Origin: an uncultured Flavobacteriaceae bacterium
GTDB lineage: Bacteria > Bacteroidota > Bacteroidia > Flavobacteriales > Flavobacteriaceae
Reading direction: 5' to 3'
Assembly (NCBI GenBank): GCA_943789305.1
Contig: CALSTP010000001.1
Location: forward strand, 782,178 to 846,177
Length of the DNA stretch: 64,000 nucleotides
The notes beneath the pieces were generated by a model, which ran no database searches, had not been told where the DNA came from, and saw only the letters and a list, made by a program, of their open reading frames with translations. Of this stretch, positions 27,055 to 38,426 are shown piece after piece (the first letter of the stretch is position 1; each line of letters begins with the position of its first letter). Both the position numbers and the translations under genes were made by a program.

Positions 27055-27867
27055 TTACAGTGAATATAAATCTTCTAGAATAGATTCATAAGAAACATTA
27101 AGGTGGGAGGGGAGTTTATTTTCTTTAGGAAGTACAGCTAAATATCTCATTTGATTGGAGGTAAATATTTGCTTAAAAATAGCACCCTTCAGTTTTCTCC
27201 TTAATATGATTCGTTTTATGAAATCAAAATGAGTTATTAAATTAACGCTACCCAGGTGGAAAATTCCTGTTAATTTTTGATTGATGATATAATGTATTTG
27301 TTGACTTAGTTTGCGATCACTTGTTACATTTATAATTGTATTGGGAAATACTTCTATAGGCTGATTTGATGCAACCAGAATTTCAATTTCTTTAGTTCTT
27401 GGAGCATTATTTCCAAAAACCATTGGGAGACGAGCAATTACGTATCTGGAGGGAGGTAATTTTAAAAGGCTGTTTTCAATTCTAATTTTAAAACGTCCAT
27501 AAGGACTTTCAGACAATGTTTTGTCAAATTCATAAGATGGGTAGTGTTCAAACGCATCAAACACATTCGAGGAAGAGAGAAACATTAAACGGCAATTGAA
27601 GTTTTGAATGTAGGTTACTAGATGTTCATGACATTTTAATTGCTCTTTAAAGGGGCCTCGTAAGCAGGATATTATAAGTTGTGGTTTTACCTTTTTTAAA
27701 ATCGATAGTATATTGCTGTCTTTAAGACTATAATAAAAAAAATTTTGTTGTTTTGAGTACTTATTTTCATTGAAATAGGTGCCGGAGGTGTCAAAATAAG
27801 GGTTCAATTCTCGGTAAAGTGAGTTGCCTATAAAACCACTTCCTCCAAGAATTAATATTTTTTTCAA
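27055..27867 (-). CDS. RmlD-like NAD(P)-dependent sugar reductase/epimerase
   Basis: 270 residues with an N-terminal Rossmann loop ILILGGSGFIGNSLY. The remaining pattern (LMFLSSSNVFDA, then Y-x3-K-like YPSYEFDKTLSESPYGRFK) fits the extended SDR RmlD branch. The YGRFK segment would supply the catalytic Tyr and Lys. RmlD reduces dTDP-4-keto-rhamnose, but this protein is divergent and stands outside a sugar cluster, so the substrate is uncertain. It follows gcvT by 12 bases on the same strand. Confidence 0.75.
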   Translation of the reverse strand: MKKILILGGSGFIGNSLYRELNPYFDTSGTYFNENKYSKQQNFFYYSLKDSNILSILKKVKPQLIISCLRGPFKEQLKCHEHLVTYIQNFNCRLMFLSSSNVFDAFEHYPSYEFDKTLSESPYGRFKIRIENSLLKLPPSRYVIARLPMVFGNNAPRTKEIEILVASNQPIEVFPNTIINVTSDRKLSQQIHYIINQKLTGIFHLGSVNLITHFDFIKRIILRRKLKGAIFKQIFTSNQMRYLAVLPKENKLPSHLNVSYESILEDLYSL

Positions 27868-27879
27868 AATGAAATCGGT

Positions 27880-28965
27880 TTATGCCTTATAAAAAGGTAA
27901 TGAGATTATTTTGGCACTAAGCATTTTATTTCTAACCTGAAGCTGTATTTCTGAACCAACTTCACTGAACTTTTTTGGTACATATCCCAAGCCAATCCCA
28001 ATATTTAATGAGGGAGCTTGAGTTCCAGAAGTTACTCGTCCAATTAAATTACCACTGTTATCAAAAAGTTTGTGATCGGTTCTTGGAATTCCTCGTTCTT
28101 GTAATTCAAATCCCACTAAACTAATATCAGTTCCTTCTCTTTTTTGTTTGCCTAGAGTTTCTGCATTTATAAATTTAGTTTCGGAACGAGTTATCCAACC
28201 CAATCCTGCCTCTATTGGAGATTGGTTTTCATTTATTTCATTACCATAAAGACAGTACCCCATTTCTAATCTGAGCGTATCCCTTGCAGCTAATCCAATG
28301 GGTTGGATTCCAAAATCCTTACCGGCTTCAAATATTGCATTCCAAACCTCTTTAACCTTAGCATTGGGGATGTAGATTTCTAAACCTCCAGAACCTGTAT
28401 AACCCGTAGTAGCCACTAATATGTCACTTATACCTGCAAAAACTCCTGTTTGATGTGCATAAAATGGAAGATGATTAAGTTCAATTGTAGTCAGGGATTG
28501 CATAGCTTCAATAGCTTTTGGACCTTGAACAGCTAATAAAGAGTATTCATCGGAAGCATTTATAAGTTTTGCATTGTAAATTTTGTTTTGTTCATTTATC
28601 CAATTCCAATCCTTTTCAATGTTAGAGGCATTTACAACCAATAAATAGCGATTTTCTGTCAATTGATAAACAATTAAATCGTCAACTACACCACCTTTTG
28701 TATTGGGAAGGTAATTATATTGTGCTTTTCCTGGACTGAGTTTTGTTATGTCATTACTGCAAATGTGTTGAAGTAATCCAATTGCATTTGGGCCTTCTAC
28801 GAAAAACTCTCCCATATGCGATACATCAAAAACTCCGATATTTTTCCGAACTGTAAGATGTTCTTTTGTAACTCCTTCATATTGAACTGGCATCAAAAAG
28901 CCACCAAAAGGAATCATTTTTGCTCCAAGGGAAACATGGGTGTCATGAAGAATAGTTTTTAACAT
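27880..28965 (-). CDS. gcvT: Aminomethyltransferase (glycine cleavage T protein)
   Basis: 361 residues, normal for GcvT. The folate-binding motifs [23 protein letters not shown] and [17 protein letters not shown] are present, and the C-terminal barrel has GRVTSG. It transfers the methylene group from the lipoyl H protein to tetrahydrofolate and releases ammonia. The E3 component is lpd at 1833. The P and H genes are not in the window. Confidence 0.95.
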   Translation of the reverse strand: MLKTILHDTHVSLGAKMIPFGGFLMPVQYEGVTKEHLTVRKNIGVFDVSHMGEFFVEGPNAIGLLQHICSNDITKLSPGKAQYNYLPNTKGGVVDDLIVYQLTENRYLLVVNASNIEKDWNWINEQNKIYNAKLINASDEYSLLAVQGPKAIEAMQSLTTIELNHLPFYAHQTGVFAGISDILVATTGYTGSGGLEIYIPNAKVKEVWNAIFEAGKDFGIQPIGLAARDTLRLEMGYCLYGNEINENQSPIEAGLGWITRSETKFINAETLGKQKREGTDISLVGFELQERGIPRTDHKLFDNSGNLIGRVTSGTQAPSLNIGIGLGYVPKKFSEVGSEIQLQVRNKMLSAKIISLPFYKA

Positions 28966-29049
28966 TTTGATTGGGTTTTTTATTGGTATATTTGAGCATA
29001 AAGATAGGTTCTTTTAACGTATTTTCAGTTTGAAAAAATTAAAATCAAT

Positions 29050-30654
29050 ATGCAAAAACCATTTCTTCCTTTTGTCATTTTTTTCTTTTTTATTGTTTCA
29101 ATAAGTGCACAAAAATCAAAATTGACTCCTGACTTTCACAAATCCAAACGTGAGGCATTGCGTTCAAAAATGCCTGCAAATAGTATAGCTGTTTTATTTG
29201 CTAATCCTGTGCGTAATCGTGCAAATGATGTAGATTATATGTATCATCCAGATCCTAATTTTTATTACTTGACCGGATTCAAAGAACCTCAAGCGGTTTT
29301 AGTAATTTATAAAAATCCTCAAAAGGACGATGATGGGTATTATTTTGATCAACTTTTTATACAAGAACGAAATGCAAGAGAGGAACAATGGAATGGATCC
29401 CGATTAGGCCTAGAGGGAGCTAAAAATTTGGGTATTGATCGAATTTCCTTACGCTCTGATTTTGTAGAGAATCAATTGAATTTCACTTTATTTGACGAAG
29501 TTTTGATTTTTGATTTTAATAATGATGTTAGGAACGATAAGAACGATCCATATGACCTTTATGATCTTAAACGTACTTTTAAAGAAAATATTAATTACCC
29601 CAAAGATTTTAATCGTTTACAGCACCAACTTCTAAAACGAATTAGAACTGTTAAATCAGAAAATGCTGAAAAACTTAAAAATGAAATTAGATGGCATTCA
29701 AAAAGAAATCAGTCTATAGCTGAAAATCCAGCGATTCAAAACTTCTTAAATTCTTCAACTTTAGAAGTTCCAGATGATCTGAAGATGCAAGTTGCTTTTA
29801 TTCTTAAAGATCAATTTTTTGATGTAGAACTTTTGGAAAAAATTTTAGGTGATATGAGAGAGGTTAAAGCGGAAGAGGAAATATACTTGTTGAAAAAAGC
29901 CATTGAAATATCAGCGATTGGACAACGAGAGGTGATGAAAGCAATGCAACCTGATATGACTGAACGAGAAATTCAAGGAATTCATGAGTTTGTATTCAAA
30001 AAATACGGAGCAGCTTATGAAGGATATCCTTCAATAGTTGGGGCTGGGTCAAATGCTTGCGTATTGCATTACATAGAAAATGATGAAGCAGGTTTGGATT
30101 CAGATTTAATTTTAATGGATTTGGGAGCAGAATACGAGGGTTATACTGCTGATGTAACTCGAACGATTCCAAAAAGTGGTATTTTTTCAGAACCTCAGAA
30201 ACTCTTGTATCAAATTGTGTACGAAGCTCAGAATGCTGGGATTGAAGCAGCTCGAGTAGGAAACACTTCTGCTCAAATTACCCAAATTACCCAGAAGGTT
30301 GTTGCAAAAGGGCTTAAGAGTTTGGGGATCATTGAGTCAGAGAATCAGTTTAGAACTTATTATCCTCATGGCGCTGCTCATCATATTGGATTGGATGTAC
30401 ATGATTTATCGAATTATGGACCATTCAAAGCGAATTCTATTATCACAGTTGAACCAGGGATTTATATTCCCAAAAACAGCCCTTGTGATCCAAAGTGGTG
30501 GGGAATAGGAATAAGAATTGAAGATGATATTTTGATTACAGAAAACGGTCCAGTTAACTTATCAGCCAATGCACCAAGGTCTTGGAAGGATATTGAAGTC
30601 CTCATGAAAGAATCAAGCCCCTTAGATCAATTTCTTTTACCCCAGTTAGATTAG
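29050..30654 (+). CDS. pepP: Secreted Xaa-Pro aminopeptidase (M24B)
   Basis: 534 residues. The N-terminus has a signal peptide (MQKPFLPFVIFFFFIVSISA, cleaved before QKS), so the enzyme is exported. The N-terminal aminopeptidase P domain has YMYHPDPNFYYLTGF. The pita-bread domain has all five metal ligands: D in DLGAEYEGY, D in ADVTRTIP, H in HGAAHHIGLDVHD, E in TVEPGIYIP and E in IRIEDDILI. It removes N-terminal residues before proline, probably from imported peptides. It is divergent from gcvT and ends 7 bases from convergent thrC. Confidence 0.92.
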   Translation: MQKPFLPFVIFFFFIVSISAQKSKLTPDFHKSKREALRSKMPANSIAVLFANPVRNRANDVDYMYHPDPNFYYLTGFKEPQAVLVIYKNPQKDDDGYYFDQLFIQERNAREEQWNGSRLGLEGAKNLGIDRISLRSDFVENQLNFTLFDEVLIFDFNNDVRNDKNDPYDLYDLKRTFKENINYPKDFNRLQHQLLKRIRTVKSENAEKLKNEIRWHSKRNQSIAENPAIQNFLNSSTLEVPDDLKMQVAFILKDQFFDVELLEKILGDMREVKAEEEIYLLKKAIEISAIGQREVMKAMQPDMTEREIQGIHEFVFKKYGAAYEGYPSIVGAGSNACVLHYIENDEAGLDSDLILMDLGAEYEGYTADVTRTIPKSGIFSEPQKLLYQIVYEAQNAGIEAARVGNTSAQITQITQKVVAKGLKSLGIIESENQFRTYYPHGAAHHIGLDVHDLSNYGPFKANSIITVEPGIYIPKNSPCDPKWWGIGIRIEDDILITENGPVNLSANAPRSWKDIEVLMKESSPLDQFLLPQLD

Positions 30655-30661
30655 AGATTCT

Positions 30662-31957
30662 TTAACTAAGCAAAAATGCTTTGAGGTCTTCATAATCTTT
30701 AATGGAAATACTATTTTTGGTTTTGGATAAAGTTTCTTTGAGTCGATCTGGAATTTCGACTTTTAAATCCAAAGTTTCTTCTACAGTGTCAAGAAATTTG
30801 ACTGGATGAGCTGTTTCAAGAAAAATTCCATATTTATCAGGATGTTTTTTCAAATGTTTTTTTAAACCTAAATATCCTACAGCTCCATGAGGATCAGCTA
30901 CATATCCCGATATTTCATGAATTTCTTTTAATGCTTCTCGAGTATCAGCATCTGTAAAACAATAACCGGATAAAGTTTCTTTTAAAAGATCAAAATCATT
31001 CTCAAAGATTTTTAAAATCCTAATAAAATTTGATGGATCTCCTACATCCATTGCGTTTGATAGGGTAGGAGATGATTTTTTGGGAGTGTAAATGCCTGTT
31101 TGTAAATATTCAGGAACTACATCATTGATATTTGTGCTAGCCACAAAATGATCAATTGGCAAACCAATTTCACGTGCCATAAGACCAGCACAGATATTTC
31201 CAAAATTCCCACTTGGTACAGAAAAAACAAGTGATTTGTTTTGTTTTTTTAAGGTTCTGTAAGCAATGAAATAATAAAACATTTGTGGTAACCAACGAGC
31301 AACATTAATTGAGTTTGCTGAAGTCAGCTGTTTATTATTGGTTATGCTTTCATCCAAAAAGGCTGTTTTTACCATGTCTTGACAATCATCAAATACACCA
31401 TTAACTTCTAATGCAGTTATGTTTTCACCCAAAGTGGTTAGTTGTTGTTCCTGAACTTTACTTACTTTTCCTTTTGGATATAAAATTACTACTTCAATTC
31501 CTGGGACTCCCAGAAAACCATTGGCAACAGCTCCACCAGTGTCCCCAGATGTAGCGACAAGAACCGTTACTTTTTGAGCATTATTTTTTTTGTTGAAATA
31601 ACCTAAACAACGAGCCATAAATCGCGCTCCAACATCTTTGAATGCAAGTGTTGGTCCTTGAAATAGCTCTAAGGTTGCAATTTGATCGGTTATGGGAACA
31701 ACAGGAAAATCAAAATCTAAAGTTTCTTCAATGATGTTTCGAAGCTCTTTTTCAGGAATACTTCCTTTCACAAAGGGTTCAATTACATTAAAAGCTATTT
31801 CAGGAATAGACATATTTTCTATGTTTTCAAAAAAAGAACTAGGTAGTCGGTGAATTTTTTCTGGAAAGTATAATCCTCTATCTGGAGCAATACCCCTTAC
31901 AACTGCCTCGGGAAACTCAGTCGAAGTTGACTTTTTATTTAAACTGTAATAGATCAT
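30662..31957 (-). CDS. thrC: Threonine synthase
   Basis: 431 residues. The pyridoxal phosphate lysine is in LAFKDVGARF, with the phosphate loop VATSGDTGGAV. The N-terminal YYSLNKKSTSTEFPEAV is typical of ThrC. It converts phosphohomoserine to threonine. It is the last gene of the thrABC operon and overlaps thrB by 4 bases. Confidence 0.96.
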   Translation of the reverse strand: MIYYSLNKKSTSTEFPEAVVRGIAPDRGLYFPEKIHRLPSSFFENIENMSIPEIAFNVIEPFVKGSIPEKELRNIIEETLDFDFPVVPITDQIATLELFQGPTLAFKDVGARFMARCLGYFNKKNNAQKVTVLVATSGDTGGAVANGFLGVPGIEVVILYPKGKVSKVQEQQLTTLGENITALEVNGVFDDCQDMVKTAFLDESITNNKQLTSANSINVARWLPQMFYYFIAYRTLKKQNKSLVFSVPSGNFGNICAGLMAREIGLPIDHFVASTNINDVVPEYLQTGIYTPKKSSPTLSNAMDVGDPSNFIRILKIFENDFDLLKETLSGYCFTDADTREALKEIHEISGYVADPHGAVGYLGLKKHLKKHPDKYGIFLETAHPVKFLDTVEETLDLKVEIPDRLKETLSKTKNSISIKDYEDLKAFLLS

Positions 31958-32883
31958 TTGCTTGAGATGATTTGAATTCCTTTGGGATTAATTCTAGATA
32001 AATGAAGTTCATATTCAATATTAAACTTTTTATAAGTATTGTTCATTCCATTTTGGACTTCAAGTGCTGTTTTATGGCCCTTGGAAAGAGCAAAAACTGA
32101 GGGTCCTGAACCTGAAATTCCACAACCTAATGCCCCTGATTCAATAGCTACTTTTTTCAATTCTTGAAAACCTGGTATTAAAGCTGATCGATGGGGTTCA
32201 ATAATAACATCTACCAAAGAATTTTTGATTGAGTCAAAATTATTGGTGTATAATCCACTTACGAGTGCTGCTAAATTACCCCATTGTTCGATAGCCTTGT
32301 CTAAATAAATTTTCTTTTTGAGAACCGCACGAGCATCAGATGTTCTTAACTCTATTTTGGGATGGATTACGGTAGCGTAAAGCTCTGAAGGAAAAGGCAA
32401 GGCAATAATGTCAGGTGTTTTTGAACATCGTACAAGTGTAAAACCTCCAAGCAATACGGGTGATACGTTATCCGCATGAGCTGATCCGCTTGCTAGCTTT
32501 TCTCCCTTCATGGCATACTTAATAAGCTCATTTCTACTCAAGGGTTTACCCATAAGTTCATTAATTCCGAAAACGGCACCAGCCGAGCTTGCAGCACTGC
32601 TTCCTATTCCACTTCCTGCTTTGATTCCCTTATATATTTCAATTTCAAAACCATAATTACAAGGGTGGTCCTCAAGAAGTGCTAAAGCTGCAACACCAGC
32701 AACATTTTTTTGAGTTTCGAGTGGAAGTTTTTGACCCTCAATCTTGATTATATGAATTCCTTTTTTTGAAGTTTTACGGATAACCATTTCGTCACCAATC
32801 GGTTCTAAACAAAAACCAAGTACATCAAAACCACAGGAAACATTGGCTACACTAGCTGGACAAAAAAGTTTAATTTCATTCAT
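31954..32883 (-). CDS. thrB: Homoserine kinase
   Basis: 309 residues of the GHMP kinase family. The ATP loop is AGSGIGSSAASSAGAVFG and the C-terminal glycine-rich motif is GALGCGISGSGPSVFAL. It phosphorylates homoserine for thrC. It lies 3 bases after thrA and overlaps thrC. Confidence 0.96.
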   Translation of the reverse strand: MNEIKLFCPASVANVSCGFDVLGFCLEPIGDEMVIRKTSKKGIHIIKIEGQKLPLETQKNVAGVAALALLEDHPCNYGFEIEIYKGIKAGSGIGSSAASSAGAVFGINELMGKPLSRNELIKYAMKGEKLASGSAHADNVSPVLLGGFTLVRCSKTPDIIALPFPSELYATVIHPKIELRTSDARAVLKKKIYLDKAIEQWGNLAALVSGLYTNNFDSIKNSLVDVIIEPHRSALIPGFQELKKVAIESGALGCGISGSGPSVFALSKGHKTALEVQNGMNNTYKKFNIEYELHLSRINPKGIQIISSK

Positions 32884-32886
32884 AAA

Positions 32887-35331
32887 TTATCGTTTACCAA
32901 TTCTTATGATGTCTGCAAAAATCCCAGAGGCTGTAACTTCCGCTCCAGCTCCAGCTCCTTTTACGATTAGTGGTTGATCTAAATAGCGATTTGTATAAAA
33001 TAAAATAATGTTGTCACTGCCTTCAAGATTATAAAAATCATGACCCTCTGGAATTTCTTGAAGCCCTACTTTAGCTTTCCCGTTTTCGAGTTGAGCAACA
33101 TATTTGAGTCGTGAATTTTTTGATCTAGCTTGAGTCAATAATGATTCAAAATGCTCTTTGTGTTTAGTAAGGGATTCAAAAAAGGTTTCATTATCTGGAG
33201 TTTCAAGACATTCATGTGGTAAAAAGGGTACATTTTCAATATCATCTAATTCGATTTTCAACCCGCTCTCACGAGCTAAAATCAAAATTTTTCGTGCAAC
33301 ATCTATTCCACTTAAATCAATTTTAGGGTCTGGTTCAGTGTATCCTTCAGTTTGAGCTTCAATAACAACATCTCTAAAATTAGTTCCTTCTTTAAAGTTG
33401 TTGAATATAAAATTTAAACTTCCAGATAGAACCGCTTGAATTTTTAATACTTGATCTCCGGAAGCAATTAAGTTGTTTAAGGTATCGATAATAGGTAATC
33501 CTGCTCCTACATTAGTTTCAAATAAGAATGGACTTCCGTATTTGCGAGAGGATTTTTTTAAGTTCATATAATTTCCTAAAGTATCGGCACAAGCAATTTT
33601 ATTACAAGTAACCACACCGATATTATTATTTAAGTAGCGCTCGTATTCGTATGCAATTGATGTGCTTGCTGTATTGTCAACAAAAATACTGTTTCTTAGA
33701 TTAAGACTTTTTGCGTGTTCAAAAAATTTATTTACATCTGCTGATTGGCCTTTTTCAATTTCTGATTTCCAATTTTTTAAATCTAAATTTTCATTCCCCA
33801 GAACCATTGTTCTTGAATTTGAAATTGCAATAACTCTAATCCGAAGCAGTAAATTCTCTTTTAGGTATTCTTGTTGTTTTTGAATTTGTTCTAAAAGTTT
33901 ACTACCTACATTACCAACTCCAATAACAAACAAGTTTAATTCTTTAATGTCATTTTCAAAAAAGGTCTCATGCAGGGTGTTCAGGGCTTTTCGAGTATCT
34001 TTTTTGTTAATCATTATGGAGATGTTCCGTTCAGAAGCTCCTTGAGCTATTGCTCGAATGTTGACATTATTTGCTCCAAGGGTACTGAACATTTTACCAC
34101 TAATTCCTTGATGGCTTTTCATGTTGTCTCCAACAATAGCAATATTTACAAGTTCGTCTTCAACTTTTGTAGGTGCAACTTTATTAAGAGAAATTTCAAA
34201 AGCAAATTCTTCATCGATTACCTTTTTTGCTTCTTTTGCTTCATCAGTTTGAACCGCAATGCAAATTGAATGTTCCGAGGAAGCTTGAGTAATCATAATT
34301 ACATTGATTTGAGAAAAAGATAATACTTCAAATAAACGTTTTGAAAAACCCGGAATTCCAACCATTCCACTACCTTCAAGGCTAATCAAACTAATTTGGT
34401 CTATATGACTAATCCCTTTGACAACAGTTCCGTTTTGTTTACTAATTTTGCTGTCAATTTTTGTCCCTTGATCTTGAGGTGCAAAGGTATTCTTAATGTA
34501 AACTGGAATTTCTTTTTCTACCAGCGGTTGCAATGTAGGAGGGAAGATTACTTTTGCCCCAAAATGAGATAATTCCATTGCTTCTAAATAAGAAAGCTTT
34601 GGTATGGGTCTGGCCTGTGTTACAATTTTTGGATTAGCGGTGTACATTCCGCTCACATCTGTCCATATTTCAAGAGAAATAGAATCTAAGACATGAGCCA
34701 AAACAGCTGCAGAAAAATCAGAACCACCTCTTCCTAAGGTTGTAGTGGTTCCTTCTTCATTCCGAGCTACAAATCCTGGCACTAAAGTTATTTTTGCAGT
34801 ATTAGTTTTAAAAAATTCCTTTGTTTTGAATTCAGTGTTTTTCCAATTGATTACTAATCTTTTGTTTTGAATTTGAGTTTCAATTAATTCTCTTCCATCT
34901 TTTAAAATAATATCAAAACCTTTGTGTTTGAATATTTCAAAAATGATTGTACTGGACAAACGTTCTCCATAACCCGAAACTTTTGCAGTAGCTTTTGAAG
35001 TTACTTCCCTTAACATCATAACACCTTCAAGTATCGTTTCTAATCGATTCAGCTCTGACTTTAAAAAGCTAATAATCCCGCTTTGTTTTGTTGAGGGAAT
35101 ACTCGATCGAATTGGCTCAAGATGACGCTGTTCAATTTCTTCTAATATTTGAGTAAAATTATTTTCTCCTTCTGCAGCTTTGTTTAAAGCTAATATTAGT
35201 AAATCGGTTATACCACCTAATGCAGAGACTACAATTACACTAGTTTCTTTTTCAGATGCTACTATATCGGACACGAGGTCTAGGTTCTTTGAATTAGCTA
35301 CTGATGTTCCGCCGAATTTTAGGATTTTCAT
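32887..35331 (-). CDS. thrA: Bifunctional aspartokinase / homoserine dehydrogenase
   Basis: 814 residues with two enzymes fused. The N-terminal aspartokinase starts MKILKFGGTSVA and has GRGGSDFSAA; it is followed by two ACT domains, residues about 310-460, for threonine feedback. The C-terminal homoserine dehydrogenase has the NAD(P) loop VIGVGNVGSKL near residue 465 and the catalytic lysine region EPDPKIDLSGIDVARKILILAREsG. It catalyses the first and third steps from aspartate to threonine. A structured element lies upstream of the start. Confidence 0.97.
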   Translation of the reverse strand: MKILKFGGTSVANSKNLDLVSDIVASEKETSVIVVSALGGITDLLILALNKAAEGENNFTQILEEIEQRHLEPIRSSIPSTKQSGIISFLKSELNRLETILEGVMMLREVTSKATAKVSGYGERLSSTIIFEIFKHKGFDIILKDGRELIETQIQNKRLVINWKNTEFKTKEFFKTNTAKITLVPGFVARNEEGTTTTLGRGGSDFSAAVLAHVLDSISLEIWTDVSGMYTANPKIVTQARPIPKLSYLEAMELSHFGAKVIFPPTLQPLVEKEIPVYIKNTFAPQDQGTKIDSKISKQNGTVVKGISHIDQISLISLEGSGMVGIPGFSKRLFEVLSFSQINVIMITQASSEHSICIAVQTDEAKEAKKVIDEEFAFEISLNKVAPTKVEDELVNIAIVGDNMKSHQGISGKMFSTLGANNVNIRAIAQGASERNISIMINKKDTRKALNTLHETFFENDIKELNLFVIGVGNVGSKLLEQIQKQQEYLKENLLLRIRVIAISNSRTMVLGNENLDLKNWKSEIEKGQSADVNKFFEHAKSLNLRNSIFVDNTASTSIAYEYERYLNNNIGVVTCNKIACADTLGNYMNLKKSSRKYGSPFLFETNVGAGLPIIDTLNNLIASGDQVLKIQAVLSGSLNFIFNNFKEGTNFRDVVIEAQTEGYTEPDPKIDLSGIDVARKILILARESGLKIELDDIENVPFLPHECLETPDNETFFESLTKHKEHFESLLTQARSKNSRLKYVAQLENGKAKVGLQEIPEGHDFYNLEGSDNIILFYTNRYLDQPLIVKGAGAGAEVTASGIFADIIRIGKR

Positions 35332-35431
35332 ACGATTGTATTTTGTAAAGAGCTAAAAATCAGGAATTTGTAAAAATTAAAACCCAATTTTTCGCGATAT
35401 AAGATATTATTTTTTGAAATGAATTCAATTG

Positions 35432-35478
35432 CTACAGTTTAAATATTGAGGAATACCCCTATGGGGTTATTACTGTAG
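35432..35478 (-). promoter_or_regulatory. Nested inverted repeat upstream of thrA
   Basis: The outer arms CTACAGT (35432-35438) and ACTGTAG (35472-35478) enclose a second pair around CCCC-TAT-GGGG at 35456-35466. The transcript or DNA could fold into a 47-base interrupted hairpin. It lies about 100 bases before the thrA start, in a 337-base gap. It may be an operator or part of a leader for the threonine operon. No leader peptide rich in threonine codons was seen. Confidence 0.4.
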
Positions 35479-35494
35479 TTAAAAAAAAAGTAAA

Positions 35495-35521
35495 GGCAAA
35501 AACTAATACATCAGTATTAGT
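35495..35521 (-). terminator. Probable terminator of clpC
   Basis: On the minus strand, ACTAATAC-TGAT-GTATTAGT forms a perfect eight-base stem with a four-base loop, followed by TTTTTG and further T-rich sequence. The stem is A+T-rich and so weak. It lies about 150 bases past the clpC stop and before the thrA upstream element. Confidence 0.55.
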
Positions 35522-35668
35522 ACCTAAAAAATCAAAAAAAGATTCTTTCGTAAGTTTCATTTGGCAAAAATAATCCAAACGAGATTGAATTAAAACTAAT
35601 TAGTCATTTTTTTTGTATAAAATGTTTATTCATTAATTTTAACCTAAAAATGTTACGATCAATGAAAT

Positions 35669-38200
35669 TTATCCGTTTATTTTAAGGGATAATTGTTCTG
35701 ATTTTCCATCCCAGTCCAAAGAGATTTTATCACCATCATTAATTCGATTATTTACAATTTCTTCTGCTATTAAATCTTCTAGATATTTTTGAATTGCTCT
35801 TGAAAGAGGTCGAGCACCGTATTTTTTATCATAGCCTTTTTCCCCGATGAAATCTTTTCCTTTCTTAGTTAAACTCATCTGGTACCCCAATTTGCTTATT
35901 CGTTTTATAAGCTTCTCTAACTCGATATCAACAATTTTCATAATATCCTTTTTTTCAAGGGTATTGAAGATTACTAAATCGTCTACGCGGTTAAGGAACT
36001 CAGGTGCAAATGTTTTTTTCAAAGCACTTTCAATTACTCCTTTTTCGATATCTTCAGCTTGTGCTTTTTGAGAAGCGGTAGAAAACCCAACACCTGTTCC
36101 AAAGTCTTTTAACTTTCGAGCACCAATGTTTGAAGTCATTATAATTATTGTATTCTGGAAATTTATTTTTCTTCCTAAACTGTCTGTTAAAAAACCATCA
36201 TCCAATACTTGAAGTAACATATTAAATACATCTGGATGTGCTTTTTCTACTTCATCCAATAAGATAACCGAATAGGGCTTGCGTCTTACTTTTTCACTCA
36301 ACTGACCACCTTCTTCATAACCTACATAACCAGGAGGTGCTCCTATTAATCTTGAAATCGCAAATTTCTCCATGTATTCACTCATATCAATTCGAATCAA
36401 ATTTTCTTCAGATTCAAACATTTCGCTAGCTAATATTTTAGCCAGTTGGGTTTTACCGACCCCAGTTTGTCCAAGAAAAATAAATGATCCTATCGGTTTG
36501 TCAGCAGCTTTTAATCCAGCTCTATTGCGCTGTATAGCTTTTACTACCTTTTCAACAGCGTCTTTTTGGCCGATGAGTTTAGATCCTATGGTTTCAGTTA
36601 ATTTAGAAAGCTTATTTTTTTCGGATTTGATGATTTTATTAACTGGGATACCAGTCATCATTGAAACAACATCAGAAATGTGTTTTTCATTTACTTCAAC
36701 CCTATTGAGTTTTGATTCTTCATGCCATTTTTCTTGAGCGGTTAGTAAATTACGTTCAACTCTTTTCTCGTCATCTCTGAGTTTTGCAGCCTCTTCGTAT
36801 TTTTGTTTTTTTACAACTTCGTTTTTATGGTCTTTTACACGTTCTAATTCTTCTTCCAAGTTGATGACTTCTTGGGGAACATTCATATTATTGATGTGAA
36901 CACGTGATCCCGCTTCATCGAGAGCATCAATAGCTTTGTCGGGAAGAAAACGATCAGAAACATAACGACTGGTAAGCTCTACACAAGCAGTTATTGCATC
37001 ATCGTTGTAAGTCACGTTGTGGTGACTTTCGTATTTATCTTTTATATTTTGAAGAATTTCGATGGTTTCTTCTTCGGTAGTTTGTTCCACAAGGACTTTT
37101 TGAAAACGACGTTCAAGTGCTCCATCTTTTTCAATACTTTGACGATATTCGTCCAAGGTAGTTGCTCCAATGCATTGGATCTCACCTCTTGCTAATGCTG
37201 GTTTAAACATATTTGAAGCATCTAAGCTTCCCGTTGCGCCACCTGCCCCAACGATGGTATGAATTTCATCGATAAAAAGAATGATGTCATCATTCTTTTC
37301 TAATTCATTCATAACGGCTTTCATGCGTTCTTCAAATTGTCCTCGGTATTTGGTTCCAGCAACTAAACTTGCTAAATCAAGTGTAACTAATCGTTTTCCA
37401 TACAAAACACGAGAAACCTTTTTTTGAATAATACGTAAAGCAAGCCCTTCTGCAATTGCAGATTTACCAACACCAGGTTCTCCAATAAGAAGCGGGTTGT
37501 TTTTTTTACGTCTACTTAATATTTGAGAAACGCGTTCAATTTCTTTTTCACGACCAACTACAGGGTCTAATTTATCTTGTCGAGCAAGAGCAGTAATGTC
37601 TTTTCCAAAATTATCTAAAACTGGAGTCTTGGATTTCTTTCCTTTGTTGGATTCTGAAGTAGGGGTAAAAGGATTCTTTTTTCCATCATCAGCATCTTCT
37701 TCTTTTTCGTCTGAAAAAGAAGCCGAAGTGCTAAAATCAGAATAATCATTATCAGATGTAAGCAGGAGCTTGAATTGTTCTTTTACTGAGTCATAATTAA
37801 TGTTTAGATTTTCAAGTAATTTAGTTGTGGGGTCATTTTCATTTCTGAGAATACACAAAAGCAAATGAGCTGTATTTATTAAATCACTTTGAAATAATTT
37901 AGCTTCTAAAAAAGTGGTTTTGAGAGCTCTTTCTGCCTGACGTGTAAGGTGTAAGTTTTTTTTCGAATTTTCTAGCCCATTATGATCCAATAGAGCAGGG
38001 TTTAGAATTTCTACTTTTCTTCTAAGATTATCCAAGTCAACCTCAATTGCATTTAAAATTGAAATTGCTTTTCCTTCTCCATCCCTCAAAATCCCCAGCA
38101 TTAAATGTTCGGTGCCTATATAATCATGACCCAAACGTAGTGCCTCTTCCTTACTGAAAGAAATAACATCTTTAACTCTTGGTGAAAAATTATCATCCAT
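35669..38200 (-). CDS. clpC: ATP-dependent Clp protease ATPase subunit ClpC
   Basis: 843 residues. The double Clp-N domain opens with [32 protein letters not shown]+ domain 1 has GEPGVGKSA and [18 protein letters not shown] motifs. A UVR motif lies in the middle region ([19 protein letters not shown]). AAA+ domain 2 has [12 protein letters not shown]. The UVR-bearing linker marks ClpC rather than ClpB. It unfolds substrates for ClpP and may need an adaptor. It is monocistronic here, divergent from gyrA. Confidence 0.95.
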   Translation of the reverse strand: MDDNFSPRVKDVISFSKEEALRLGHDYIGTEHLMLGILRDGEGKAISILNAIEVDLDNLRRKVEILNPALLDHNGLENSKKNLHLTRQAERALKTTFLEAKLFQSDLINTAHLLLCILRNENDPTTKLLENLNINYDSVKEQFKLLLTSDNDYSDFSTSASFSDEKEEDADDGKKNPFTPTSESNKGKKSKTPVLDNFGKDITALARQDKLDPVVGREKEIERVSQILSRRKKNNPLLIGEPGVGKSAIAEGLALRIIQKKVSRVLYGKRLVTLDLASLVAGTKYRGQFEERMKAVMNELEKNDDIILFIDEIHTIVGAGGATGSLDASNMFKPALARGEIQCIGATTLDEYRQSIEKDGALERRFQKVLVEQTTEEETIEILQNIKDKYESHHNVTYNDDAITACVELTSRYVSDRFLPDKAIDALDEAGSRVHINNMNVPQEVINLEEELERVKDHKNEVVKKQKYEEAAKLRDDEKRVERNLLTAQEKWHEESKLNRVEVNEKHISDVVSMMTGIPVNKIIKSEKNKLSKLTETIGSKLIGQKDAVEKVVKAIQRNRAGLKAADKPIGSFIFLGQTGVGKTQLAKILASEMFESEENLIRIDMSEYMEKFAISRLIGAPPGYVGYEEGGQLSEKVRRKPYSVILLDEVEKAHPDVFNMLLQVLDDGFLTDSLGRKINFQNTIIIMTSNIGARKLKDFGTGVGFSTASQKAQAEDIEKGVIESALKKTFAPEFLNRVDDLVIFNTLEKKDIMKIVDIELEKLIKRISKLGYQMSLTKKGKDFIGEKGYDKKYGARPLSRAIQKYLEDLIAEEIVNNRINDGDKISLDWDGKSEQLSLKING

Positions 38201-38426
38201 GCTTTTTTGGTTTTTTTTCTATTACTTCAAAAATTGTTCCAACATCAGAGATTACAATAGCTAATAGACAAAATTTTTTTGATAATTCCAAAATGACTTG
38301 CAGTTAATTTTTTATTTTTAACACTTTGAAAATGTTGATAAATTCAAGTACAAAAAGTTTAAATAGCTGTAGAGTTTAGGGTATAAATACATATTTTAGC
38401 AGTTAGTAATAAAAAACGAAATTAAT

